64,000 bases of DNA from Pseudanabaena sp. (GCA_003249015.1 QBLS01000002.1:1-64000); one strand, 5' to 3'. Positions 46,949 to 55,768 are shown, counted from the stretch's first letter. Made by a program: numbers and translations. The notes: generated from the letters alone by a model not told the origin.

Positions 46949-46978
46949 TCGATACTGAATACCAAAATAGAAAATAAT

Positions 46979-47596
46979 ATGGCTCGCTACACTCTTGCCC
47001 AGAGTCCTGAAGTTATCCTCACCGTTGCTGGCAAAGACTCGCCTAAAGCACGGGAAAAGGCAATGGCTGAACTAATGGAACTAATGGATTCAGGCAAACT
47101 CGACACCGATCTTGCCGATGGCTTTAGTCCCGATCAATTTATCGAAGTAAAAGAAATTTCAATGTCTGAAGATCGTGAAGATCCGATTACTCAAGCGGTA
47201 CAAGTGCTAAATAATCTTGCAACCTTGAAAATCAAAGTCCAAGAGCTACGTTCCGACGCAATGCAGGTGCGATCGCAGATTGATATTTTGTTTAGCGATG
47301 AGATTGTCTCTGAAGAACAAATTAATAGCATTAAGGAAGGCTTCAAAATCCTCAAAAGTTTTGCCCAGCTTAATATGAAGTTTTTGGATGCGCGATCACA
47401 AGCTGAAAATGCTCGCCAAGTTCTGGATGAGGCGCTCAAGTCACCTAGTGCAGAAGTCAAAGCTCCGAGCGTGACTGAGCCTGAACCTGAGCCTATTGAA
47501 GTCGTAAATACTATTTCTGACGATCAAGAAGTCGTAACTGAAGTTGAAGATGCGATCGTTGAAGTCCCTGTGAGCAAATCCACCAAAAAGAAATAA
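46979..47596 (+). CDS. Coiled-coil protein of unknown function
   Basis: I do not recognise it. The N-terminal 60 residues (YTLAQSPEVILTVAGKDSPK, then KAMAELMELMDSGKL) are compact and look conserved-type. A predicted coiled coil occupies residues 70-155 (ITQAVQVLNNLATLKIKVQELRSDAMQVRSQI). The tail is acidic, Pro/Glu-rich, and ends in a Lys cluster (KSTKKK). There is no signal peptide or membrane helix. It is convergent with the lpt cluster across a strong terminator and divergent from the GAF gene, so no operon context helps. Confidence 0.7.
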   Translation: MARYTLAQSPEVILTVAGKDSPKAREKAMAELMELMDSGKLDTDLADGFSPDQFIEVKEISMSEDREDPITQAVQVLNNLATLKIKVQELRSDAMQVRSQIDILFSDEIVSEEQINSIKEGFKILKSFAQLNMKFLDARSQAENARQVLDEALKSPSAEVKAPSVTEPEPEPIEVVNTISDDQEVVTEVEDAIVEVPVSKSTKKK

Positions 47597-47626
47597 CTTA
47601 AGAAGGCAACGCAAAGCTCTGCTTAA

Positions 47627-47665
47627 AGCTAAAAAAAGGCTAGCTACGCCAGCCTTTTTTTAGCT
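47627..47665. terminator. Bidirectional terminator
   Basis: AGCTAAAAAAAGGCT (47627-47641) pairs with 47651-47665, loop AGCTACGCC. It lies between the convergent genes 46979 and lptF/G. Confidence 0.9.
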
Positions 47666-47667
47666 TT

Positions 47668-48855
47668 TTAAGTAACGCGGGTGAGAATAATTAAGCCAGC
47701 CGTGATCCCGATTAAATTTGGCATCCATGCTGCTGCGATCGGTGAGAGAAACTCCACTTGTCCCAGAGCACCGCAGATAAATAGTAGTAAATAATATCCA
47801 AAAATAATTAATACACTCAACCCAAAGCCGATCGCTGCGCCAGTACGTTGTGGGCGCATTCCCAAGGACGCACCCACGATCGCAAAAACAACACAGATAA
47901 ACGGCAGCGCATATTTTTGTTCGAGTCTTACCTCCAACTTGCGAATTTCCTTTGTATTGCCTGACTGCTTGAGCAGTTCGATATTACGGCGAATATCGTT
48001 GATATTCATTTCTTCAGCACTACGCTGCTCTTGAGCTAAATCCAAGGGAGCGCGAGGTAACTGCAAATTTTGATCATCAAATCGCAAAATACTGCGGTAA
48101 TTGCCATCGGGATCAATGAGGTAGGTGGTTCCTTTGCTAAATCTCCATACATTTTGATCTGGCAACCATACTGCTGACTCCGCCGCCAATATCTGCTGAA
48201 GCTGTCCCTGCGAAAAGTCCAGCACCGTTAAGCCGCGCATCTGCTTGCCATCAAAACTCCGCGCATAAAAACTTCTTACTAAGCCCTGCTTAGTTGATCC
48301 GTCTTCTTGCGGCACTTCCCCATATTGCTGATAAAAAATATCTTGACTTTTAAACTGGACATTTTCTTGATTTAGCGCCGCTCGCAAGGTACTCCGAGAT
48401 TGCCAGTTTGCGGCAGGAACGATCGCCTCATTAAACACATAGGTCAACCCTGTCACCATCAAACTTAAAACCAACGCAGGTACAACCAATCGATAGGCAC
48501 TCACTCCACAACTGCGTAAAGCTGTAGTCTCCCCATCTCCAGACATCCGACTGTAGGAAAGCAAGGTCGCTAAAAGCATCGACATCGGGAAGGAGTAAAC
48601 CATAAACCCTGGCACTTGGTAGCCAAAGATCTGAAATGCCGTCCAAACGCTCAACCCCGCATCGGTAATTAATCGAATTAGTTCAAACAGTGAGCCGATC
48701 GCCAAAATTACCGATGAAAAAGCTCCAACCCCGAACAAGAATGGGGTTAGCATCTGCGTAAACAAGTATCGATCCATGATCGAAAGTATGGGTAGCCAGC
48801 CTAGCGACAGGTTGCCAACTTTTTTCCTTGTTTGGGTCGTTTGAGAGGGAGCCAT
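47668..48855 (-). CDS. LptF/LptG family LPS-transport permease
   Basis: A YjgP/YjgQ-type permease that with LptB extracts lipopolysaccharide from the inner membrane. An N-terminal helix bundle (YLFTQMLTPFLFGVGAFSSVI, IFGYQVPGFMVYSFPMSMLLATLL) is followed by a periplasmic beta-jellyroll (residues 130-280) and three C-terminal helices (LPFICVVFAIVGASLGMRPQ, AAIGFGLSVLIIFGYYLLLF). Cyanobacteria often have one such gene that serves as both F and G, so I leave the symbol open. It ends the panC-cmk/lptA/lptB cluster, 42 bases after lptB. The start may instead be at MDRYLF, 26 codons in. Confidence 0.92.
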   Translation of the reverse strand: MAPSQTTQTRKKVGNLSLGWLPILSIMDRYLFTQMLTPFLFGVGAFSSVILAIGSLFELIRLITDAGLSVWTAFQIFGYQVPGFMVYSFPMSMLLATLLSYSRMSGDGETTALRSCGVSAYRLVVPALVLSLMVTGLTYVFNEAIVPAANWQSRSTLRAALNQENVQFKSQDIFYQQYGEVPQEDGSTKQGLVRSFYARSFDGKQMRGLTVLDFSQGQLQQILAAESAVWLPDQNVWRFSKGTTYLIDPDGNYRSILRFDDQNLQLPRAPLDLAQEQRSAEEMNINDIRRNIELLKQSGNTKEIRKLEVRLEQKYALPFICVVFAIVGASLGMRPQRTGAAIGFGLSVLIIFGYYLLLFICGALGQVEFLSPIAAAWMPNLIGITAGLIILTRVT

Positions 48856-48897
48856 TGACGTTGCTGAGATTGCTACTTTATTAATGTTTTCAATGAA

Positions 48898-49626
48898 CTA
48901 AAAGTGAAATTTTTCGCCCAGATAATATTTGCGAACATCGGGGTCATCGGCTAGTTCGCGACTAGAACCATCGGCAAAAACTTCACCCTCACGCATGATA
49001 TAGGCGCGATCAGTAATTGTTAGTGTTTCACGGACATTATGGTCAGTGATCAGGATGCCCATATCGCGATCGCGAAGATTGCTGATAATTGTCTGAATCT
49101 CGCTGACTGCAATGGGATCGATCCCTGCAAAAGGCTCATCTAACAAGATAAACTTGGGTCCTTCTTCGCCGACAGCTAAAGCCCTAGCAATTTCTGTCCG
49201 CCGTCGCTCTCCCCCCGACACTTGAATACCCATCGTATCAGCAATCTTGGTCAATCGAAATTCTTCAAGCAATGTTCGGAGGCGATGGATCTGCTTGGAC
49301 TTAGGAACATTGGTTTGCTGCATCACTAACAACAAGTTATCGCGTACCGATAGCTGACGAAAAATGGTCGCTTCCTGAGCCAGATAAGCCATCCCCATTC
49401 TGGCTCTTTGATGGATTGGCAAACGGGTAATATTTTGCTGATCGAGCCACACACTGCCGCTATCGGGCTGAACTAGCCCCGTTGCCATATAGAAAGAGGT
49501 GGTTTTGCCAGCGCCATTAGGTCCAAGCAGACCAACGACTTCGCCCTGTTTGACAGTGAGGCTAACTTGCTGAACAACCTGCCGACCGTTGTAATTTTTA
49601 CTAACGTTGTCAAGGGTAATTTGCAT
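48898..49626 (-). CDS. lptB: LPS export ABC transporter ATP-binding protein
   Basis: LptB is the ATPase that powers LPS transport. Walker A GPNGAGKTT is at residues 35-43, the signature VSGGERRRTEIARAL near 146, and Walker B KFILLDEPFAGIDPIAV. The H-loop is in ILITDHNVRETL. The 242 residues match LptB. It lies between lptA and the permease gene. A palindrome stands in the 119-base gap from lptA, so expression may be differential. Confident. Confidence 0.95.
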   Translation of the reverse strand: MQITLDNVSKNYNGRQVVQQVSLTVKQGEVVGLLGPNGAGKTTSFYMATGLVQPDSGSVWLDQQNITRLPIHQRARMGMAYLAQEATIFRQLSVRDNLLLVMQQTNVPKSKQIHRLRTLLEEFRLTKIADTMGIQVSGGERRRTEIARALAVGEEGPKFILLDEPFAGIDPIAVSEIQTIISNLRDRDMGILITDHNVRETLTITDRAYIMREGEVFADGSSRELADDPDVRKYYLGEKFHF

Positions 49627-49684
49627 TGCTCAGGAATTAATTATCAATAGTAATTATAGTCAGCAACTCTCATTATAAAAATTC

Positions 49685-49755
49685 GGTTTGGAAATCTCGC
49701 TTTCCAAACCCCATAAGTTAGTAGCAGCAATGTGCTGCCACTAACTTATGGGGTT
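49685..49755. repeat. Two inverted repeats between lptA and lptB
   Basis: A small stem GGTTTGGAAA/TTTCCAAACC (49685-49710) overlaps the start of a palindrome with 23-bp arms and one mismatch (49707-49729 and 49733-49755). The lptA stop is in its right arm. It could attenuate transcription inside the operon. Confidence 0.8.
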
Positions 49756-50291
49756 GGTCTCGACTTTTCGGGAATGATAGTTTCGTTTACGGGGCTGATG
49801 CGTTGCTTTTTAAAAGCAGGTTTAATCTGCTGTACAGGTGTCGAGGAGGTGGCAGGGGTATTGACTAACTCCCGATCAGGAACCACATAGATCGTTTCTA
49901 CTTGCTGATTATTTTGGGGAGCCGCCACAAATCTTCCTTCACTAACCAAATAGGTAATAGTTTGGGCTTTGATACTATTTACACCTTCTTGGGTGACAAC
50001 GACATTTCCTGTTAAAACTACGCGCTGTTCCTTAGAAAAATATTGAGCTTGTTCAGCGATCGCGTCAATTTGTCGGGCAGGGTAGCTCATTTTGACATTA
50101 CCAGTTGCCGTAACTACCCCTGTGAGTGAATTAGCCTCTTGGACATCGGCTCGAATCGTCAAAGCTGTATTGGCATTTTGAGCTTGGGTTGAAGTTAAGT
50201 TGCTAGCAGCGATCGCCATTACAGGGATGGCAATTAGAAATAATTTGGCGATCGCTAATTTAGAAGCAGATCGGGAAAATGGGAACTTCAT
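49746..50291 (-). CDS. lptA: LptA/OstA-like periplasmic LPS-transport protein
   Basis: A signal peptide (LAIAKLFLIAIPVMAIAASN) precedes an OstA-like beta-jellyroll (LTIRADVQEANSLTGVVTAT and GNVKMSYPARQIDAIAEQAQYFSKEQRVVLTGNVVVTQEG). LptA bridges LPS from the inner to the outer membrane. The tail is extended and Pro/Lys-rich (FKKQRISPVNETIIPEKSRP). The ATG overlaps the panC-cmk stop (ATGA), so it is translationally coupled. The stop codon lies in a palindrome arm, so the final residues (RPTP) may be repeat-derived. Confidence 0.85.
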   Translation of the reverse strand: MKFPFSRSASKLAIAKLFLIAIPVMAIAASNLTSTQAQNANTALTIRADVQEANSLTGVVTATGNVKMSYPARQIDAIAEQAQYFSKEQRVVLTGNVVVTQEGVNSIKAQTITYLVSEGRFVAAPQNNQQVETIYVVPDRELVNTPATSSTPVQQIKPAFKKQRISPVNETIIPEKSRPTP

Positions 50292-51874
50292 GGGTTTTGT
50301 ACCTTGGCTTCATACAAATCTACAATGGCTGCGACCACTTCTTCTATGGTTAGACCATCAGTGTCCACTAAAGTTGCATCCTTAGCTTGGATTAATGGCG
50401 CATGGTCACGGGTGGAGTCTTTGCGATCGCGTTCGCGAATGTCATGCTCAAGTACATCAAGATCAGGTGCGAACTGTCCTTGAGCAGTCAAATCAGCTTG
50501 GCGACGCTTAGCCCTTTCACTTGCCGAAGCCGTCAAAAATATTTTAATCTCGGCATCTGGAAAAACATGGGTTCCGATGTCACGTCCTTCCATAACTACG
50601 CCGCCGCCTTGACCAATCTGCTGCTGCTGCTTGACCAAAATATCTCTTACCGCAGGCTGAGCCGCAATCAGCGATACATTAGCGGTGACATCGGGCGAAC
50701 GGATTTCGGCGGTGACATCTTCACCATTTAGCAAAACTTGCATGGGCTTTTCAGCATTCACTCTCGGAATTAACTGAATTTTTGAGCGCGTCGCGATCGC
50801 CTGTACCTTTTCTTGATCGCTCAAATCCACTCCTTCGCGCATCGCGGCAAGGGTGATACTGCGATACATCGCACCAGTATCTAAAGATAGCAGTCCTAAC
50901 TTATTAGCAACCTGTTTAGTAACAGTGGACTTGCCCGCACCTGCGGGCCCATCGATCGCAATGATCGGTTTTCGGGGAGTGATATTGTGACTTAGCAAGA
51001 TGTTATCGATTAAGCGTGTGTTTCCAATTCGAGCCGCGATCGCCAGCATTAACTCGGCTTGAGCCGTAATTTCAATGCAAGGTTTCAAGGTCTTGGCTTC
51101 AACTAACTCAATATACTCTAGGTTGATTTCTGGTTGCTGAGCGAGATATTTGGTGACAGTGGTAATAATTTCTGCGGGGGTATGGTTTAGGTCACGAAAT
51201 TGATTAAACAATTCCTGAGCCTGTTGGAGACTTCGATAAATATGAGCCGCAGTTTGGCGATCGCGCTCTGATAGGTATTGATTGCGAGAGCTATAGGCAA
51301 GTCCACTCGCTTCTCGTACCGTTGGACAGCCAATAATTTCCACAGGTAGGTTTAAGTCCTGCACTAGGCGGCGAATAATCGCTAATTGCTGACCATCTTT
51401 ATTACCAAAATAAGCACGATTGGGCTGCACAATGTTTAACAGCTTAGTCACAATCGTAGCGACACCTTGAAAATGTCCACTACGCGATCGCCCACACAGT
51501 CCGCTAGTCATTTCTATGGGCGGTATTACCTGCGTGATACTGCGATTAGTTACCCCCATTTCTAGGGCATTGGGGGCAAAAACGACATCAACGCCTTCAG
51601 TCTGGCAAATTTGCAGGTCGCTTTCTAGGGTACGCGGATACTTTTCTAAATCCTCATTTGCCCCAAACTGGAGCGGATTGACAAATATACTCAAAACCAC
51701 ACAAGTATTTTCCATCCTTGCACGATCTATTAGGCTCAGATGACCAATATGCAGGGCTCCCATAGTTGGTACAAGGGCGACCCCTGACTGCTTAGAGATG
51801 GGGTCACTCGCCGATGATCTATGGGTATTCAAATAATCCCGTAAAGACGCGATCGTGGTTAATAGTTTTGCCAA
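50288..51874 (-). CDS. panC/cmk: Bifunctional pantothenate synthetase / cytidylate kinase
   Basis: A fusion found in cyanobacteria. The N-terminal PanC (about 1-290) has PTMGALHIGHLSLI with HIGH at 42-45 and makes pantothenate for coenzyme A. The C-terminal Cmk (about 300-528) has the P-loop IAIDGPAGAGKSTVTK, LDTGAMYRS and GRDIGTHVFPDAEIK, and phosphorylates CMP. The start is TTG 51874: an in-frame TGA precedes it directly, GAGG lies 8 nt upstream, and there is no Met before the HIGH block. It heads the lpt cluster with a four-base overlap to lptA. Confident. Confidence 0.94.
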   Translation of the reverse strand: MAKLLTTIASLRDYLNTHRSSASDPISKQSGVALVPTMGALHIGHLSLIDRARMENTCVVLSIFVNPLQFGANEDLEKYPRTLESDLQICQTEGVDVVFAPNALEMGVTNRSITQVIPPIEMTSGLCGRSRSGHFQGVATIVTKLLNIVQPNRAYFGNKDGQQLAIIRRLVQDLNLPVEIIGCPTVREASGLAYSSRNQYLSERDRQTAAHIYRSLQQAQELFNQFRDLNHTPAEIITTVTKYLAQQPEINLEYIELVEAKTLKPCIEITAQAELMLAIAARIGNTRLIDNILLSHNITPRKPIIAIDGPAGAGKSTVTKQVANKLGLLSLDTGAMYRSITLAAMREGVDLSDQEKVQAIATRSKIQLIPRVNAEKPMQVLLNGEDVTAEIRSPDVTANVSLIAAQPAVRDILVKQQQQIGQGGGVVMEGRDIGTHVFPDAEIKIFLTASASERAKRRQADLTAQGQFAPDLDVLEHDIRERDRKDSTRDHAPLIQAKDATLVDTDGLTIEEVVAAIVDLYEAKVQNP

Positions 51875-51889
51875 TCAGCTAGCCTCAAT

Positions 51890-51955
51890 AAAGTGATGGC
51901 GGCGCTTTGCGCCGCCATCACTTTAAATCGAAAAGTATTGCTTTGCAACGCTTTT
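51890..51955. repeat. Two palindromes between rlpA and panC-cmk
   Basis: 51890-51924 has 16-bp perfect arms around TTT with a GGCGGCGC core. At 51931-51955 AAAAGTATTGC and GCAACGCTTTT pair with one mismatch around TTT. Confidence 0.85.
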
Positions 51956-51960
51956 GACTT

Positions 51961-53055
51961 TTACCTGCCTAGCACTTCAATTCTGACGGGGGCAACTCCA
52001 GAAGAGATCAAACCAATCACATTGGCGGCAGCCGTTGAAATATCGATGATGCGACCATGGGCATAAGGACCACGGTCATTAATGCGTACCACTACTGACT
52101 GACCATTATCCATATTTACAACCCTGACCACAGTACCAAAAGGCAGGCTAGGATGGGCGGCTGTCAATTCATTGGCATTAAAGATTTCACCACTAGCACT
52201 GTAGTTACCGTCAAAACCAGGACCGTACCACGAAGCCATACCTGACATTACGCCAACAACACGATCATTCAGAGTCTTACTAAATACTGGCACAGGTGTT
52301 GCAACTACCTTAGGCTTAGGAGCATCAAGTACATCTGCAACAGGGCTAGCACCACCCAGCAGACGACGTAATAGATTAGCTGACTCTAAAACATCTCTAG
52401 TTTCATTTCTTAGAGACACAGGAAACAAAACCTGCTCATCAAACTTTAAGGTGGCGCGATCGCCAAACTTGATCACGTAGTTACCATTCCTCCAAGCAGG
52501 AATTATCTTGTCTGCGTCTAAGCCATCACGGCTTAACTGATTGATGAGAGCGGCGGTAGCAGTAGCCCTTTCCACAGGATCTGCAGAAGTTAGTAATTGC
52601 TGGTAGTCATCGCGGTCTAATTTAGCGCCATCTTCAGAATTAGAGGGCAATTTGAGTGATTCCGAGTTCTTTTTAATTAGCCCTTTACTTTCCCCCTTGT
52701 CTTCACTCTTGACCTTATCCTTGGTCAATGAGTTCGACGAATCAATGATTACATCTGAATTTGCTGAGTCTTCAGATTCGATATATGTGACTACAGGAAT
52801 GCCACGGACATAGACAGTTGCGGCATTTTTACCATCTAACTTATGAGAGTGTATACGAGCTACCGAATCGTCTTTAACTCTTACTAAAGATTGCGATCTG
52901 GTTTCGCCAACCTTGAGAGAAGTTGATGAACTCGTGGATTTAATTTCTGTTTGAGTTCCTGTTTGAGCCTGTGCGCTATTGCTAGCAAGACTTGAGGCAA
53001 TAGCAAGAGCCACTACTGATTTAGAAAGAGTGTAGCTCCAATTCCAATTATGCAT
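51961..53055 (-). CDS. rlpA: RlpA-family septal-ring/lytic-transglycosylase-like protein
   Basis: The C-terminal double-psi beta-barrel (residues 272-361) carries GMASWYGPGFDGNYSASGEIF, LTAAHPSLPFGTVVRVVN and INDRGPYAHGRIIDIS, the RlpA signatures including the catalytic-type Asp. RlpA proteins cleave or bind peptidoglycan lacking stem peptides. The N-terminus has a signal peptide (SVVALAIASSLASNSAQA) and a long Ser/Lys-rich linker with a beta segment (ATVYVRGIPVVTYIES). It is exported to the periplasm. It stands upstream of panC-cmk, but palindromes separate them. Upstream is an 816-base gene-free region. Confidence 0.88.
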   Translation of the reverse strand: MHNWNWSYTLSKSVVALAIASSLASNSAQAQTGTQTEIKSTSSSTSLKVGETRSQSLVRVKDDSVARIHSHKLDGKNAATVYVRGIPVVTYIESEDSANSDVIIDSSNSLTKDKVKSEDKGESKGLIKKNSESLKLPSNSEDGAKLDRDDYQQLLTSADPVERATATAALINQLSRDGLDADKIIPAWRNGNYVIKFGDRATLKFDEQVLFPVSLRNETRDVLESANLLRRLLGGASPVADVLDAPKPKVVATPVPVFSKTLNDRVVGVMSGMASWYGPGFDGNYSASGEIFNANELTAAHPSLPFGTVVRVVNMDNGQSVVVRINDRGPYAHGRIIDISTAAANVIGLISSGVAPVRIEVLGR

Positions 53056-53871
53056 AGGTAAAAGCAGAAAATGAAGGTAAACGACAATTACTATTTGTAG
53101 AGATAACCCTAAAGTTGCTAGAAAGCCACTTAGTAAACAACTTAGGTATTTCTAGAATAGTTAGAACCTGCTGTTTGGGAACAAAATTACTTAGTTTTTA
53201 TTCCTGTGATTCAGATTAACACGGTTATTCAAAATGACAATACTTTAATGCTCAAGCCCTTGCTACGCAATAAATACAAGCTTCTTTTCTATAAAAAAAT
53301 CAAAATTTTGCTTCTTTCTCATTAGGATTCTTTATAAAAATAGAACTTTGTGCCGCTAATCACAAAAAAACCTTAGCAAAAGTATGCCTTTAGACATAGG
53401 TGTTTTTGCTCCTAATTAGCTTTATTGTGCATCACAACTCAATAAAACCGAAATTATCAGTTTTGTGCCTGATTTAGTTTACATGAGATACCATTGCAAG
53501 CCTTGTCAATAGATGATCCTAGAAAATAGCTATCTAAAAAACAAATAAATCATCCCTAGGGTAGATACTATAAATAAATTTTTAGAAATTATTTGTGATT
53601 GATTTGATGAATATGTTTGAAATCGACTAAATATAGTTTTTTATGTTCTAAAAACTCGTAACTGTAGGTAAATCACTAAGAAGTTAAGCAAAAGATTTAC
53701 CTCCAAAGTATAAGAATTTCTAATCAAACACGACAAAATCCTGTCTAAAACATTTTAAAACTCATGAAAGTACGTCATTACTTCCTTGGGTTGGATGATT
53801 TATAGCGTTTGTCAGTCCACAGGTTTGTTTCCCCACTGAAGGCGGGGAAGCAAACTTTTGTACCGCGCTTT
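53056..53871. other. AT-rich 816-base gene-free region
   Basis: I find no credible coding frame on either strand. It is notably A/T-rich and lacks HIP1 sites, unlike most of the window. Structure seen: GGTAAATC (53667-53674) facing GATTTACC (53694-53701), and a GTTTGTTTCCCC/GGGGAAGCAAAC stem (53823-53854, one mismatch) that may terminate larE. It could hold a long leader, a small RNA or the remains of a lost gene. Confidence 0.5.
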
Positions 53872-54693
53872 CTATGTAATGACTACATCATTTAGTTTGC
53901 CGCTCCGAAAACCCTCTAAATCTAGGGTAATGGAAGTAAATCCATATTCTCTAAAAGCTTTAGTAAGCTCTGGCATTGGGATTTTAGTGAGCAATTCTTG
54001 TAAGCGATCGCTTGCTACTTCGATCTTTGCCATATCGCCCATAGATCGCACTCGTAAGTCGCCAGTCCAACCGCGATCGCGAAGATATTGCTCAGCATTA
54101 CCGACACGCTGTAGCTTATCGAGGGTAATTTCTTCACCATAGGGAAATCGAGAACTTAAGCAGGGTTGCGAGGGTTTATCCCACCAAGGCAGCCCTAAGT
54201 ATTGCGATAACATTCTGACTTCTATTTTGCTAATTCCGACTTCCGCGAGGGGCGATCGCACACCACGTTCTTGAGCCGCCCGAATTCCTGGGCGATAATC
54301 CTGTAAGTCATCGGCATTTAATCCATCGACAACGTAGCCATAACCCATGGTTTTCGCGAGAGGCTTTAGGGTATCGTGCAGTTCACTTTTACAGAAATAA
54401 CAACGATTGATTGGGTTAGAGGTGTAATTTGGGTTGCTCATTTCATCGGTCTGGACAATTTGATGATTGATGCCAATAAAATTGGCTTGTAATTTTGCTG
54501 CCTCTAGGTCAGCAGGTAAGAGCGATGGAGAGTTGGCGGTAATTGCCAAGGCGCGATCGCCAAGTACATCGAAAGCAACTTTAGCAACAAGGGTACTGTC
54601 GATACCGCCTGAGTAAGCAACAAGTACCTGTGACGATTCGAGAAAAATTTGTTTTAGTTGATTAAATTTATCGGACAGACTTGCTTTTAACAT
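53872..54693 (-). CDS. larE: ATP-dependent sacrificial sulfur transferase LarE
   Basis: A PP-loop ATPase family protein. LarE provides sulfur for the nickel-pincer nucleotide of lactate racemase. SGGIDST (28-34) is the PP-loop. Cys98 and Cys101 (NRCYFCKSE) plus Cys178 (PCLSSRFPYG) give three cysteines, the arrangement reported for LarE forms using an iron-sulfur cluster rather than sacrificing one cysteine. No larA, larB or larC is in the window. I chose ATG 54693; the longer frame to 54747 reads through a palindrome. In cyanobacteria its substrate may differ. Confidence 0.85.
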   Translation of the reverse strand: MLKASLSDKFNQLKQIFLESSQVLVAYSGGIDSTLVAKVAFDVLGDRALAITANSPSLLPADLEAAKLQANFIGINHQIVQTDEMSNPNYTSNPINRCYFCKSELHDTLKPLAKTMGYGYVVDGLNADDLQDYRPGIRAAQERGVRSPLAEVGISKIEVRMLSQYLGLPWWDKPSQPCLSSRFPYGEEITLDKLQRVGNAEQYLRDRGWTGDLRVRSMGDMAKIEVASDRLQELLTKIPMPELTKAFREYGFTSITLDLEGFRSGKLNDVVIT

Positions 54694-54723
54694 AGGATTT
54701 CTAGATGGGTTGATATCATTATG

Positions 54724-54748
54724 AATGGTGGCGCGAAGCGCTACCATT
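54724..54748. repeat. Short palindrome between larE and ycf20
   Basis: AATGGTGGCGC (54724-54734) and 54738-54748 pair with one mismatch around GAA, tip GCGAAGC. It adds false N-terminal codons to the larE frame. Confidence 0.7.
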
Positions 54749-54827
54749 TATGACAGAGGCAATAGCGCTGAAAGCGTGGAAGACCCTAAAGTTAATTTGG
54801 CAATCTTTGAACATCAGAGGCGCACCC

Positions 54828-55181
54828 ATGCAAAACACCCGTCTTAGCACAATTATAAGTACTAGAGTTGTTCAGCTATCGAGGTGGTCGCGCAATCCTT
54901 GGCGACGAATATCGCTAAATTTGATTGGGCTACTGGGAGGATTTTTCACAGCGTCCTTCATCTCAACCACTGCTGGGGTTAAGTCGGAACTGGATACGGT
55001 TGCCGCAGGGATTACTCTGCTGGTTGTGGAGGTTATCAACCGTCTTGCTTATAGTCCAAGACGACCAGTCCTAGATGACGGCAGCAAAGTCCCCCGATTA
55101 TTGACAATCGAGATTCTGAACTCGGTTAAGATCGGTATAGTTTATGGCTTGTTCTTGGAAGCATTCAAGCTTGGTTCATGA
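54828..55181 (+). CDS. ycf20: Ycf20 family (DUF565) membrane protein
   Basis: A small thylakoid-lineage protein conserved in cyanobacteria and plastids. WRRISLNLIGLLGGFFTASFIST and ELDTVAAGITLLVVEVINRLAY are membrane helices, followed by VKIGIVYGLFLEAFKLGS. Plant homologs affect energy dissipation, but the mechanism is unknown. I chose ATG 54828, with AGAGG 8 nt upstream and the family-like start MQNTRLSTIISTRV; the frame is open from 54750. It is divergent from larE and convergent with the CobO-like gene. Confidence 0.85.
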   Translation: MQNTRLSTIISTRVVQLSRWSRNPWRRISLNLIGLLGGFFTASFISTTAGVKSELDTVAAGITLLVVEVINRLAYSPRRPVLDDGSKVPRLLTIEILNSVKIGIVYGLFLEAFKLGS

Positions 55182-55222
55182 GTCCATGAGTTGACACTTT
55201 GCGCCAGCTCACAATATTTTGA

Positions 55223-55768
55223 TTAATTACGGCGGTGGGTAATTTGGTCGGCGTAGTCGGCGATCGCGGTAGGCATCGAAGAACCAGTCAAAATAATATT
55301 TACCTTAGAAGCCCGCTTTTCGAGAATCTCTAACAACTCTTGCTCGGTGACTAGCGATCGCTTAATTAGCAAATTAATTTCATCAATGATGATTAAACTA
55401 GCTGTGGCTTTGGCGATCGCAGATTTAGTGTATTCCCAAAGCTCTAGTACGGACGATTTCTCGGCATCGGTTAGTTCAATATCTTCCCTAGACAAATCGC
55501 GCTGAGCTTCGCAGCGAAGCCATTCCAAGTTTTCAACTAGCCTGCGAGGATTTTGCAAGCCCTGATTGATGCCTGTTTGAAAAAGCTGCACCAATAAAAC
55601 CTTTGTCCCCTGACCTGCAACCCGAAGCCCTTGAGCAAAGATATCTGCATAAAGAAGGCGTTGGGGCGCAATGAATACCTGTACATTACCTTGGATTTGT
55701 TTCACTAGGGTTGTGGGTTGAGGATGGGATTTGACATTGATTTCAGTCTTAGTAAATTGCGCCGCCAT
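55223..55768 (-). CDS. CobO/BtuR-like protein with degenerate P-loop
   Basis: The fold pattern of corrinoid adenosyltransferases is clear: TKVLLVQLFQTGINQGLQNP, LIIIDEINLLIKRSLVTEQEL (Walker B) and VNIILTGSSMPTAIADYADQ. But the Walker A position reads VQVFIAPQRLLYADIFAQGL with no GKT/GKS. It probably does not bind ATP in the usual way and may be a regulatory or assembly partner. Cyanobacterial genomes seem to keep such a short form besides the tandem form at 10106; that is from memory. The start is either ATG 55768 or GTG 55795. Confidence 0.7.
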   Translation of the reverse strand: MAAQFTKTEINVKSHPQPTTLVKQIQGNVQVFIAPQRLLYADIFAQGLRVAGQGTKVLLVQLFQTGINQGLQNPRRLVENLEWLRCEAQRDLSREDIELTDAEKSSVLELWEYTKSAIAKATASLIIIDEINLLIKRSLVTEQELLEILEKRASKVNIILTGSSMPTAIADYADQITHRRN

